Shown one piece after another: positions 16,580 through 25,087 of a stretch of 64,000 nucleotides of DNA. The stretch's first letter is position 1, and every line of letters begins with the position of its first letter. A program made the position numbers and the translations under genes. The notes below the pieces were generated by a model that worked only from the letters and a program-made list of their open reading frames with translations, was not told the DNA's origin and did no database searches. Origin of the DNA: GCA-2683825 sp965662355 (GTDB lineage Bacteria > Planctomycetota > UBA1135 > GCA-002686595); the NCBI GenBank assembly GCA_965662355.1, contig CBFIHP010000013.1, forward strand, positions 1 through 64,000, in the 5' to 3' direction.

Positions 16580-17923
16580 TTGAGCACACCGAAGAAAGGT
16601 CGAACCTTGCGCTTAGCCTGGCTGCTCGTTGGTTTCTTTGGTTGTGCCGTAGAGGATGTACGCCCCAACATCATCCTGGTGATCGCTGACGACCAAGACA
16701 TCTCCAAACTCGGCTTTGTCGGTGGGTCTTCCGTCACTCCAACGATCGATCGGCTAGCGGAAACCGGTGTCGTTTTTTCGACTGCCTATACCACACCCCG
16801 GTGTCGCCCCACGCTCGCGGGCCTGTTGAGCGGGATGACTCCGATCCAGAACGGGATCTATACGAATGTGCAGGATGAGCAACTGATTCACGAAGCCCTG
16901 CTACCCCAGCTCCTGAGAGATGCTGGCTACGCGACCTATGCGGAGGGCAAGTTCTGGGAGGGAGATCCACGAAGCGCAGGCTTCGATTTCGGTCCGCTAC
17001 GGGGAGCAGAAGACCGCTTTCTCAACGAGAACCAATTCGTACGAGAGAGTCAGGAGCAGCTATTTCACTTCCTGACGGATCATCGCGAGAAACCCTTCTT
17101 TGTTTGGTATGCGCCCCTGCTTCCTCACGCGCCCCTCAATCCGCCTGCGGACATTTTGGAGGAAGTTCGGGGACAGCGGCTGTTTGTTCCGCGCTCGGTT
17201 CCTCCGGAGCAACGCCGTGATTTTCAGCGTGATGAAATCCTCTTCACCGCCATGAACTCGTGGCTGGATAGGGGCGTTCAACTCCTCTTGGAGCAGCTGA
17301 AAGAAACGCAGCTGGACCACAACACGCTTATTGTTTTCTTGTCCGACAACGGCATGGTCAATGGACATGCGTCGAAGGGATCGCCCTTCGACAAGGCCAT
17401 TCTGACGCCGCTCTTGTTTCATTGGAAGGACCAGCTCAAGCCTAAGAATCTCGACACGGCTCTGGCTTCTTACCTCGACGTCATGCCGACGCTCTTGGAC
17501 TATGCCGGAGTGCCTACACCGAGCCACTGCCTCGGTCGGAGCTTACGTCCATGGTTGGAAGGCACAGCGGGAGAAACCGGGCCCTCGAAACTGTTTGGCG
17601 CGAGCTACACCTGGGCGGATGCAGGTACCGACGCTGCCGATGCGGCCTATGCCATCTATGCACGCTCCCGGGAATGGAAGTACATTCGATGGTTGCGGGA
17701 TGTACGCGAAGAGGACAATGATGCTGTTTTTCACATCACCCATGACTATGCCGATTTCCCAGAGCGCAGCGAGGGAAGTGAAGGGCTCTATCACCTAGCG
17801 AAGGATCCCCACGAAAGACGCAACCTGGCAAACTTGGCGGCTCACAAAGAGGTTCTCGAGGAATTTCGGCGCGATACTCGTCGCTGGTGGGACGCGCAAG
17901 TTCGGGGCTCCGAAGAGAATTGA
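16580..17923 (+). CDS. Sulfatase-family lipoprotein with altered signature
   Basis: The start at the TTG 16580 is a proposal: it places a short basic N-region before LAWLLVGFFGC, a lipoprotein signal. The frame is open back to 16442 but would then overlap the divergent ATP-grasp gene. From there 447 residues follow. The metal-binding IADDQD, TPTIDRLAETGVVFSTAY, the modification site CRPTLAGLLSG and SDNGMVNGHASKG are all present. The classical formylglycine motif is C-x-P-x-R; here the position of Arg is Leu (CRPTL). No sulfatase-maturing enzyme is in the window. The next gene starts 11 bases after the stop, so the two are probably co-transcribed. Confidence 0.85.
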   Translation: MSTPKKGRTLRLAWLLVGFFGCAVEDVRPNIILVIADDQDISKLGFVGGSSVTPTIDRLAETGVVFSTAYTTPRCRPTLAGLLSGMTPIQNGIYTNVQDEQLIHEALLPQLLRDAGYATYAEGKFWEGDPRSAGFDFGPLRGAEDRFLNENQFVRESQEQLFHFLTDHREKPFFVWYAPLLPHAPLNPPADILEEVRGQRLFVPRSVPPEQRRDFQRDEILFTAMNSWLDRGVQLLLEQLKETQLDHNTLIVFLSDNGMVNGHASKGSPFDKAILTPLLFHWKDQLKPKNLDTALASYLDVMPTLLDYAGVPTPSHCLGRSLRPWLEGTAGETGPSKLFGASYTWADAGTDAADAAYAIYARSREWKYIRWLRDVREEDNDAVFHITHDYADFPERSEGSEGLYHLAKDPHERRNLANLAAHKEVLEEFRRDTRRWWDAQVRGSEEN

Positions 17924-17934
17924 CCCGTCCTTCG

Positions 17935-19383
17935 ATGGAGATTCAAACGGCTAGCGAGAGCGGTAAGCACCGAAATCTTCACGTACTTCTAGCTGCGCTT
18001 CTTTCCATCGGACTATCCGCAACTGCGTATCTTGGATGGGGCGATGTCGGCATCGATATCTCGGATGAAGGGTATCTCTGGTATGGGGTCCAGCGCACCG
18101 TGGAAGGGGAAATCCCCCTGCGTGATTTTCAATCCTACGATCCGGGGCGCTATTACTGGTGTGCCTTGCTTTCGCCGATCTTTGGTACCGGCATACTGGG
18201 TGTACGCGCATCGGCATATACCTTCCAGGCCCTCGGGATGTTTGCTGCGCTTCTCGTCGCATCTCGATTCGTAACGAAATCAAGTTGGCTGGCGGCGATC
18301 GCTCCCATCGTTTTTGTCTGGATGATTCCCAGGCATAAGTTGTTTGATTCAGCGACTTCGCTCTTGGCCTTGTATGCCGCCGTCCGGTTGGTGGAAGCGC
18401 CCCGTACCCGAAACTACCTCTACGGGGGGATAGTGGTTGGCGTGGCAGGTTTCATCGGACGCAATCACCTCCTTTATTGTGTTCTGGGATTCGTGACCAT
18501 CATTCTTTTCCTCGCATGGAAGGAGCAAACGGGAATACGTGAACTGGTGTCGCGATTCGGCGTGTGGATCGGCGGGTGCGCCATCGGTTATTCCCCGATG
18601 CTGCTTCTGTTCTTATGCGTGCCGGGTTTTGCGCAAAGTGTCATCAAGTGGACCTTGATCCAGTTCAAGACAGGCACGAATATCCCCAAGCCCTACCCCT
18701 GGCCGTGGCGTGTTGATTGGAACGCAAAGGACGCGTTTGACCTTGCTTGCACGTTGGGGGAATCCGTCGCTTTCTTGCTACCACCAATCATGGTTGCCAT
18801 AGGGCTTTTCGTTTGTTGGCGAACATCGAAAAGCCAGCTGAGCGATCGTGCCCCGCTCATCGCAGGAACGCTTCTCGGCATGTTTTATTTGCACCATGTT
18901 GCAGAGCGCTCAGCGCTCAATCACTTGGGCCAGAGCATTCACCCGCTCCTCATGGCCTCGATCTCCCTACCGTTCATCCTTCCGCACCGACGTGGACCGC
19001 TGATGCGTTCTGCGGCGGCATCGGCTCTGGGGCTGGTGAGCTTGTTTGCGACCATCGACTCCCATCATCCACTCTCGCAGCTACGGCCAAGAAAGAACGC
19101 CAAAGAGCTGGTTCCTTGTGAGGTCAGAGAGGATGTCCTACGGGTCGACCCGACCATAGCGATGTATTTCGAGGGACTCGGCCTGATGTCACGTCTCCGT
19201 GTCGGTCCAGAACAAGAGATGTTCATGGGGCCCTACGTGCCGACTCTCTATGCCCTTTTGGATCGCAAGTCGCCCATATGGAATTTGTACATGTCCAGAA
19301 ACCGTAGTTGCGAAGCAGGTCGATGGGTGGCGAGCAAGCGACGCGGCATCTCGGGTATGCGATCTACTGCGCCGCCACGTTGA
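17935..19383 (+). CDS. GT-C-like multi-pass membrane glycosyltransferase
   Basis: The gene encodes about 482 residues from the ATG at 17935, eleven bases after the sulfatase stop. About ten hydrophobic segments are seen. The first loop contains DISDEGYLWYGVQRTVEGEI and then DFQSYDPGRYYW, which has the acidic DE motif of dolichyl/polyprenyl-phosphate sugar-dependent GT-C enzymes such as PMT and ArnT. The acceptor is unknown. Pairing with a sulfatase suggests a surface glycan role, by inference. The C-terminal 20 residues are basic and overlap the convergent gene by 20 bases, which hints at a late frameshift. Confidence 0.7.
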   Translation: MEIQTASESGKHRNLHVLLAALLSIGLSATAYLGWGDVGIDISDEGYLWYGVQRTVEGEIPLRDFQSYDPGRYYWCALLSPIFGTGILGVRASAYTFQALGMFAALLVASRFVTKSSWLAAIAPIVFVWMIPRHKLFDSATSLLALYAAVRLVEAPRTRNYLYGGIVVGVAGFIGRNHLLYCVLGFVTIILFLAWKEQTGIRELVSRFGVWIGGCAIGYSPMLLLFLCVPGFAQSVIKWTLIQFKTGTNIPKPYPWPWRVDWNAKDAFDLACTLGESVAFLLPPIMVAIGLFVCWRTSKSQLSDRAPLIAGTLLGMFYLHHVAERSALNHLGQSIHPLLMASISLPFILPHRRGPLMRSAAASALGLVSLFATIDSHHPLSQLRPRKNAKELVPCEVREDVLRVDPTIAMYFEGLGLMSRLRVGPEQEMFMGPYVPTLYALLDRKSPIWNLYMSRNRSCEAGRWVASKRRGISGMRSTAPPR

Positions 19384-20815
19384 AGAAGACCTGGTTGTGC
19401 GAGCCTGAGTTGGCCGTCACCACGTCGAGGAAGCCGTCACCATTCACATCCGCGAGAGCGATGTCGTACGTATACGCTTCCGGCCCGAACTCCAGCCTCT
19501 GAAAAGACCTTCCATCCCCATTGTTGAAGTAGGCCACGCTTCTCGACTCGTGATCGCCAACCACGATGTCCATGTCACCGTCATTGTCCAGGTCCCCAAC
19601 CGCGACCGCATAGCTGCGCCCATCTCCTCCAAAACCAACGGAGTCTTTGAAGGTCAGCGTGGACCCATCAAAGTGCACCTGATTCGGTTTACCGATGCTG
19701 ACCGTGACGATGTCCATCCAACCGTCGCCGTCCATGTCCGCCAGGGCGACGTCGTGGGTTTCGTCCTTGGCCCGTCCGAAGGTCAGGGGCTCGTCGAACT
19801 CACCTTCCAAGCCGAAGTGGATGGTGTTGCGACCCCGGTCGCGATCCACAAAGACCAGGTCCGCGAACTCATCCCCGTTCAAATCCCCAGCCACGGCGGC
19901 CCCGATGGAGTCAGCGCTGTCGCCGATCGCGCCGTGCTTCACTAGGTTGCCCTTACCGTCATTTGTGAAGAGCGAGTCGGGCCCTTGGCGAGTCAGCTCA
20001 CATACATCGGCACTGCCGTCGCCGTTGATGTCGAGCAGCACCAGATCGCGCACGCCCGCACGGTTGTCGCCAAAGCTAGAGCCGAGGGTGAAGGCTCCAG
20101 CGCCATCGTTGAGGTAGACCCAGTTCTCCAGTGACTCATTCCCGACCAAGAGGTCCAGGTCCTGATCCCCATCCATGTCGGCCAGGACCACCATGTAGGT
20201 CGTGTCCTGGATCTCGCTCAACATCCTTGAGCTTGTGAACCGTCCACGCCCGTTGTTGATGAACACTTGGTTCGCCTCGGGCCAATGCCGTCCATTGCCG
20301 AACACGATGTCTACGTCGCCGTCACCATCTATGTCGCCGGTCGTCACGGAGGACGTCCGATCTTGCCCTGTGCCAAGCCAGGTGCGATCGCTGCCCTTGA
20401 AGTCCCTGGGAGTCTTCTCTTGGAGTGCTCGGCGACTCATGTTCAGAGCAGCTAGCCCCTCGCTCTCGTCATAGGAAGTCCAATCCCCCTCGATGTTGCC
20501 CCCGCTGATTGCACCGGAGAAAGTTCCCTGACGCGGCAAGCTGAAGTGAAGCTCGGATTCAGTCACGACCACATCCGACATGGCAAGAACGGCTCCCACT
20601 TCGGCGGGACCCATGAAGCCTTGCAGCTTGCCGTTAGCGGACAAGGCGAAGCGCCATACGACCTTTTGACCCTCTTCGCCATCGCTTTCGAAGGCCCCGT
20701 CCCAGTTGCCAACAAGCTGAGCGGCGTCATTGTCCTCGTTCTCCTGGACGGGAGACGAGGCATCAAGCAGGGCAAGGGGCAGGCACAATAGGAGCGCGGA
20801 AGTGGGGAAGTTCAT
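19364..20815 (-). CDS. Secreted FG-GAP/VCBS repeat protein
   Basis: The gene encodes 483 residues. A signal peptide (LLLCLPLALLDASS) leads to a beta domain of about 100 residues (LVGNWDGAFESDG ... GTFSGAISGGNIEGDW). Seven FG-GAP-like blades then follow with calcium-binding loops such as GDIDGDGDVDIVFGN, LADMDGDQDLDLLVG and LADVNGDGFLDVVTAN. The blades form an integrin-alpha-like propeller. The N-terminal domain, with LPRQGTFSGAISGG, probably binds small molecules or carbohydrate, although this is uncertain. The protein is extracellular, with no anchor seen. Confidence 0.88.
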   Translation of the reverse strand: MNFPTSALLLCLPLALLDASSPVQENEDNDAAQLVGNWDGAFESDGEEGQKVVWRFALSANGKLQGFMGPAEVGAVLAMSDVVVTESELHFSLPRQGTFSGAISGGNIEGDWTSYDESEGLAALNMSRRALQEKTPRDFKGSDRTWLGTGQDRTSSVTTGDIDGDGDVDIVFGNGRHWPEANQVFINNGRGRFTSSRMLSEIQDTTYMVVLADMDGDQDLDLLVGNESLENWVYLNDGAGAFTLGSSFGDNRAGVRDLVLLDINGDGSADVCELTRQGPDSLFTNDGKGNLVKHGAIGDSADSIGAAVAGDLNGDEFADLVFVDRDRGRNTIHFGLEGEFDEPLTFGRAKDETHDVALADMDGDGWMDIVTVSIGKPNQVHFDGSTLTFKDSVGFGGDGRSYAVAVGDLDNDGDMDIVVGDHESRSVAYFNNGDGRSFQRLEFGPEAYTYDIALADVNGDGFLDVVTANSGSHNQVFFNVAAQ

Positions 20816-21062
20816 CGACGTGGGGGGAGTTCGACGGGCCCGTTGTATGGCCCGAGTGCTGATAGGGACCTGCCAAATCGTCCATCGATTGGCACCCCCG
20901 CTGCGGGACGCTCATCCATGTATTTCTAGTATTGAACACACAGTGAAATTTGGTTGGCGGTTGTCGCTGCGCCAGCTTGCAACGACTCAATCCCCAGCTA
21001 CAGGGACGAGCGCAGCACCCAATAGAGGGCCTTGATCTTCTGTTCGGGTCTCGCGGCGAGTG

Positions 21063-21240
21063 GCGTTGTTGCACCGTTCAAAATGGAGCCAGACCTCCCC
21101 CACCATCCCCAGTCTCACGTCTTGATCGCCTTCGAAACCGGCCGGCCAAGTTCGAACATCCGGTTCAGGGCGTTGCAGGCGAGTAACGCCTCAGCTCTCT
21201 GCGACTTCGGATGACGAGCCCGTAGCGGTAGTAGGCTCCT
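21063..21240. mobile_element. IS5-like 3'-end remnant
   Basis: After an end variant (gcgttgttgcaccg), the sequence from about 21071 matches the 3' side of the IS at 1408-2398. Shared stretches are cgaaaccggccggccaagtt and gcctcagctctctgcg, corresponding to the last transposase codons. The opposite end is absent. The interval 20816-21062 before it shows no gene. After it, minus-strand codons at about 21250-21360 read GYDPEEALRFR and ERYRDYMRKTEVG, probably debris of an unidentified gene. Confidence 0.7.
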
Positions 21241-21359
21241 CGCCTACCGACTTCTGTTTTGCGCATGTAGTCGCGATACCGCTCCTCGAGCCCGTCCGGT
21301 CAGCGGAAGCGAAGAGCCTCCTCGGGGTCGTAGCCCTCGAGGTGCGCGCGGTCCTTCTC

Positions 21360-23429
21360 CTAGCGCTGCGCGGGCTTCTGGAGCACGACGCGCGTGATCG
21401 TCAGCGAGTGGGGCGGCAGCTCGGCGACGCCTTCGCGGAACGTGAGCTTGATCTTCTTGGGGGTCACCCGGTCTGGCTCCTCGATGTCGTTGTAGGCGTC
21501 GGGAGAATCTGCGGTGAGGACCGTAGCGGCGAAGGTGCCGTCGAGGAGGCTGCCGCCCATTTCGACGCTGCAGGGGACGCTCTTCGACGGGTGACGGTTG
21601 ACCAGCGCGATGGCCCAGCGGTCGCCCGATTCGTTGGCGGTCGCGATGGCGTCCACCACTGGGACGCTGCGATCGCCGTGACGCAGGCTCGGCGCTCTGC
21701 GTTCGAGCCGACCTACGAAAGGTTCCAGCTCGTTGGCATACATCGCCAGCGTGTGGAAGTGTGTGCGCCGCACGACGCCCCTTGGATGCACGAAGAGCGG
21801 TCCGCGCGTGTTCACGATCGGGGCGATGTTGGCCATGCCGACGTCTTCGGCGTGCCGCAGGCAAGCGTTCAGGAACGAGGCGGTGAACAGCGCGTCGGCC
21901 ATCGTGTACTGGGACGCGATGTCGTTCAGTTCGCGCGCCTTGATCAGCGCTTTGACCTCGGGATCAGCGTAGTCCTGGACGCTCTTGCGCGGGAACCCGG
22001 GGTGGTGCCAGCCCCGCAGGCTCCACTCGTCGAACGCGATCTTGATCCGCCCCCGGTACCCCGACTCCTCCAGCACGTCGACGAACCCGGCGATCTGCGC
22101 CTCGGGTTGCTCGGAATAGGTGATGCAAGTCAGGTAGTCGGGCGTCTCTTGCTTCTGCCAGAGCGCCAGCCAGTACGCGTGGATCGAGATGTAGTCGAGG
22201 TAGGGCCCGGCTGTCTCCAAGAGGGGCAGCGACCATTCTCGCGAGGGGAGGGCGGCGGCGGACAGTTGGATCGTCGGATCCACGGCCTTCATCGCCTTGG
22301 CCGCCTCCAGGACGAACGGCGCCCATGTCTCGATGGGCTTGTAGCCAATCTCGTGGCGCCCCCAGTTCTCGTTGCCGATGCTCCAGATCTGGACGTTGAG
22401 CGGCTCGGGGTGGCCGTTGTCCGCGCGCATCTCTGCGTACTTGCCCGTCGCGCCGTTGCAGTATTCGACCCAGCCCCGCATCTCCTCGATGGTGCCGTTG
22501 CCCGCGTTGTTGCAGACGTAGGGCTGCCAGCCGACCCGCCGGCAGAGCGCGACGAACTCATCCGTACCGAAGCTGTTGGGCTCGAGCACGCCCCAAGCCA
22601 TGTCGTGTGTCGGCTCGCGCTCCAGGCCTACGCCGGCCTCCCAGTGGTAGCCGCTCACGTAGCAGCCGCCGGGCCAGCGCACGATGGGAGTCTTCAGCTC
22701 CTGCAGCGCGGCGATGACGTCCTCGCGGAATCCGTCCTCGTCGGCGAGGGGCGATCCCGGCTCAAAGACGCCGCCGTAGACCTGTCGACCGAAGTGCTCG
22801 AGGAAGCCGCCGAAGATCATCCGGCTGTACTTGCGGGTCGGGGCTTTGGTGTCGATCGAGATCGTGGCGTGTGTCGCGTCCGGCGGGATGTCGGCTGCGT
22901 CCGCTGGCTCCAGACCCAGGTCGTCGTAGCAGGCCTGGCCGGTGGATGAACCCCAGCCACCGAACAGGCAGTTGATCTGCAGCTCCGTCGCCTCGGCCCG
23001 GAAGACGGTGGACACCAGCGTCCAGTCCTGGGTCCCCGACACCGCCTGCGTCCGGACCGCCTGCATGTTCTGGATGTTCAGCAGCGCGCCCACGGCGCCG
23101 CGGACAGCCTGCGTCTTGATCCACCCCGAGAGCCGATACCAGGCGTGGCGTTCGACCTTCACCGTCGTCGTCCACGCGGCGTCCGCGCCCTTCGCGGAGC
23201 CGATCGAGACGCAGCGTTCGCCGGTCCGGCCGGGCGACTCGATCGTCCAGCGGGTGTCGCCCTGCCCGTTCCAGACTTTTGAACTCCAGCCTCGAGCGCC
23301 CTCGGCCGTCGTCTCCTCGAAGGACGGGTTCGGCAGGAGGTTCTCGTCCAGCGCCCTGGCTGTCGGCGGTCCCTGCCTCCCTGCGGCGCAGCAAAAAAAA
23401 CTGATCAGCGCGACCGAGCCGAGGACCAT
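21360..23429 (-). CDS. Alpha-L-arabinofuranosidase (GH51) with carbohydrate-binding domain
   Basis: The gene encodes about 689 residues from the ATG at 23429. This start is chosen because a signal peptide follows (MVLGSVALISFFCCAAG); the frame is open to 23534. Residues of about 30-180 form a CBM4/9-like jelly roll (NLLPNPSFEETTAEGARGWS ... ACYDDLGLEP). The GH51 part has IFGGFLEHFGRQVYGGVFEP, RWPGGCYVSGYHW, the acid/base Glu in WSIGNENWG and the nucleophile Glu in AFDEWSLRGWH. A C-terminal beta domain follows. It should release arabinose from plant or algal glycans outside the cell. The length fits extracellular members with an added binding domain. Confidence 0.93.
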   Translation of the reverse strand: MVLGSVALISFFCCAAGRQGPPTARALDENLLPNPSFEETTAEGARGWSSKVWNGQGDTRWTIESPGRTGERCVSIGSAKGADAAWTTTVKVERHAWYRLSGWIKTQAVRGAVGALLNIQNMQAVRTQAVSGTQDWTLVSTVFRAEATELQINCLFGGWGSSTGQACYDDLGLEPADAADIPPDATHATISIDTKAPTRKYSRMIFGGFLEHFGRQVYGGVFEPGSPLADEDGFREDVIAALQELKTPIVRWPGGCYVSGYHWEAGVGLEREPTHDMAWGVLEPNSFGTDEFVALCRRVGWQPYVCNNAGNGTIEEMRGWVEYCNGATGKYAEMRADNGHPEPLNVQIWSIGNENWGRHEIGYKPIETWAPFVLEAAKAMKAVDPTIQLSAAALPSREWSLPLLETAGPYLDYISIHAYWLALWQKQETPDYLTCITYSEQPEAQIAGFVDVLEESGYRGRIKIAFDEWSLRGWHHPGFPRKSVQDYADPEVKALIKARELNDIASQYTMADALFTASFLNACLRHAEDVGMANIAPIVNTRGPLFVHPRGVVRRTHFHTLAMYANELEPFVGRLERRAPSLRHGDRSVPVVDAIATANESGDRWAIALVNRHPSKSVPCSVEMGGSLLDGTFAATVLTADSPDAYNDIEEPDRVTPKKIKLTFREGVAELPPHSLTITRVVLQKPAQR

Positions 23430-23544
23430 CGGCACGAGATCGCACACGGCGGCGAGTTGGAGCGGGCGGCAGGTATTGGGTGGGAACACGGTTCTGGACA
23501 CGATACCAAGGCCGCTCCTCTGTCCACAGAGCAACGCAGGATCC

Positions 23545-23601
23545 CCTCCCCCCTATCGAGCCCGATTCCGCTAGGACGGCAAGTCGGCCGTGGTGGTCGG
23601 C
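23545..23601. repeat. 57-bp dispersed repeat, copy 1
   Basis: The block from ccctcccccctatcgagccc to cggccgtggtggtcggc recurs with few changes at 24915-24972 in the same orientation. Copy 1 ends 24 bases before the start of the double-glycine peptide gene. It could be a shared regulatory leader or a dispersed element; the sequence does not decide this. Confidence 0.8.
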
Positions 23602-23625
23602 GCAATCATCAAAAGGACACACGAA

Positions 23626-23730
23626 ATGCAGCACGAACAAGACGACCGCGAACTCACGGACGAGGAACTGGACCAGGTCGCCGGAGGGTTGGCTCTGGCG
23701 TGGAACAGGTCGTTGCGCCGGGAGGTCTGA
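23626..23730 (+). CDS. Small peptide with double-glycine leader
   Basis: The gene encodes only 34 residues. The leader contains RELTDEELDQVAGG, the signature of double-glycine leaders cut by C39-type peptidase transporters, as in bacteriocin and Nif11/NHLP-type precursors. A short core (LALAWNRSLRREV) remains after the GG. An aaaagga sequence stands about eight bases before the ATG, and a strong terminator lies 29 bases after the stop, so it looks like a real transcription unit. No C39 peptidase, ABC exporter or modifying enzyme is nearby. The core has no Cys, Ser is single and Thr is absent, so lanthipeptide-type modification is unlikely. Confidence 0.65.
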   Translation: MQHEQDDRELTDEELDQVAGGLALAWNRSLRREV

Positions 23731-23758
23731 TCCCAGCGTTTTCACTACTCAGCTTGAC

Positions 23759-23791
23759 GAGGGTCGCGGTGGTGACGCCGCGGCCCTCTTT
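23759..23791 (+). terminator. Rho-independent terminator of the small peptide gene
   Basis: The arms gagggtcgcgg and ccgcggccctc pair over 11 positions with one G-T wobble, around an 8-9 base loop. They are followed by ttt. Confidence 0.75.
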
Positions 23792-23858
23792 CATTGGGTG
23801 AGAAGTGAGAGCAGGATCCCGGCGGGGGGATCGTGTAGCGAGGTCGATCCTGGGCCGA

Positions 23859-24139
23859 CTAGCGAACCACCGTTCCGCCGGGACTGGGCGGGCCAACCAT
23901 ACGCTGCAGCCGTGGCTGGAACTCGAAGGCCCCCATGTCGATGATGGGCGCGGTGCCGACTCCCGTGTCCTGCGTCGCCAGGTCATCGCGATACCGCGGG
24001 CGGCCGGCGAGATCCGTCAAGACTCCCGCGCCGACGGCTCCGTTATCGGCTGCGTCGATCGCCGGTGAGTTGGGGAGAAGTCGATAGTCGCCTGCCTGTG
24101 CGTTCCGAAAGAGCGGATCGAGGTCGATGTCAGTGAGCG
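23859..24139 (-). pseudogene. Beta-helix surface protein, C-terminal remnant
   Basis: The minus-strand frame reads DIDLDPLFRNAQAGDYRLLP, NSPAIDAADNGAVGAGVL and then DTGVGTAPIIDMGAFEFQ before a stop. This is the conserved end of right-handed beta-helix proteins of the choice-of-anchor type in Planctomycetota. The frame closes with a stop just upstream and no start or helix body remains. It is a decayed 3' end. Confidence 0.75.
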
Positions 24140-24321
24140 CGTCATGCCTCCATCATCCAGCATCCCGGGGGATATGGGTGCGGCGACCCCGCTAGGGCCG
24201 AGCGGGTGACGAGAACTCGAACGCCAAACTACAGAATGTCGGCGTGCCCAACTCGGATGCCGGACGGAGAGATGGTCGGATGAACGGGACGTGCGTTTAG
24301 GGCGGAGCCTCGGGCTCAATC

Positions 24322-24373
24322 CGAGTAGTGCAACAAGGCATGCCGGCCGAGTAGTGCAACAAGGCATGCCGGC
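24322..24373. repeat. Tandem duplication of a 26-bp unit
   Basis: The 26-base unit starting cgagtagtgcaacaaggcat is present twice without a gap (24322-24347 and 24348-24373). It lies downstream of the Lys-rich gene, which reads the other way. Confidence 0.9.
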
Positions 24374-24409
24374 GCCTGCACCGCGTCCGGCGCCACCGTG
24401 ACTTCCCGT

Positions 24410-24523
24410 CTATGTGAGCCGCTTGGGATCCTTGTCCTTCTTCTTCTTGTCCTTGATCTTCTGCTTTTCGTTCTTCTGGTCCTTGACCTTCTTCTTGTCC
24501 TTCTTTCCGCCCTTGTCGCCCAT
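24410..24523 (-). CDS. Very small lysine-rich protein
   Basis: The gene encodes 37 residues: MGDKGGKKDKKKVKDQ at the start, alternating K/D blocks and a final PKRLT, with 18 lysines. A near-perfect aaaggag stands eight bases before the ATG, which supports translation. The sequence is low-complexity and highly basic, so it may bind nucleic acid or polyphosphate; this is only a guess from charge. It belongs to no functional family I can name. Confidence 0.6.
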   Translation of the reverse strand: MGDKGGKKDKKKVKDQKNEKQKIKDKKKKDKDPKRLT

Positions 24524-24839
24524 GAGGAATACTCCTTTGTACGGTTCCGTCTCCGGTTGGCTCGGCAGCCGAGTTACCAACGCGGACATTATGCACTCTC
24601 GGTGACGAGTTCTCCCGTGCTATCGCCGCCGACATTCTGGACTTTTCGCGACGAGTTCTCGTCAGTCGTAGGGTGCAGATACTCAGCCGAAGCCTAAGTC
24701 ACGGCATCACACAGCCTTGAAGCTTGAACACGTCGCACAGTAGCGCCGAACGCCTAGAGAAGTCCATCACACGGACCTCAGCCTCGCGGACCAACGTCCC
24801 CCCACCGCCCGGCTACGACAACCAGAGACACGACCTTGA

Positions 24840-24870
24840 GAAGGCGATCCGAGTGGGTCGCCTTCTTTCG
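24840..24870 (+). terminator. Terminator-like hairpin
   Basis: The stem gaaggcga/tcgccttc (eight pairs) with a 10-base loop is followed by tttcgtt. No gene is recognised directly upstream on the plus strand (24524-24839), so it may end a small RNA or an unrecognised short gene. Confidence 0.55.
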
Positions 24871-24914
24871 TTATGTGGGGGGTGGAAAACGGCGTGCGGA
24901 AAACATCGAGAAAT

Positions 24915-24972
24915 CCCTCCCCCCTACCGAGCCCGATTCCGCTAGAGGCGCAAGTCGGCCGTGGTGGTCGGC
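24915..24972. repeat. 58-bp dispersed repeat, copy 2
   Basis: This is a near copy of 23545-23601 in the same orientation. It ends 115 bases before the start of the beta-helix protein gene. Both copies thus precede genes on the plus strand. Confidence 0.8.
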
Positions 24973-25087
24973 ACGAACCATCAATCTGTAACGAATACGG
25001 GGATCGCAAGCTCGATTTGGGGCCTGCTACGAAGCGCGATTCCGAGGTATCCTCCGGGCTCCCACAACGCCTTCCCAGGAGCATCCG

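Noticed and set aside
21342..22949. A plus-strand open frame of 535 codons opposite the arabinofuranosidase
   Set aside because: The minus strand encodes a complete GH51 enzyme with both catalytic Glu motifs, while the plus frame shows no recognisable motif.
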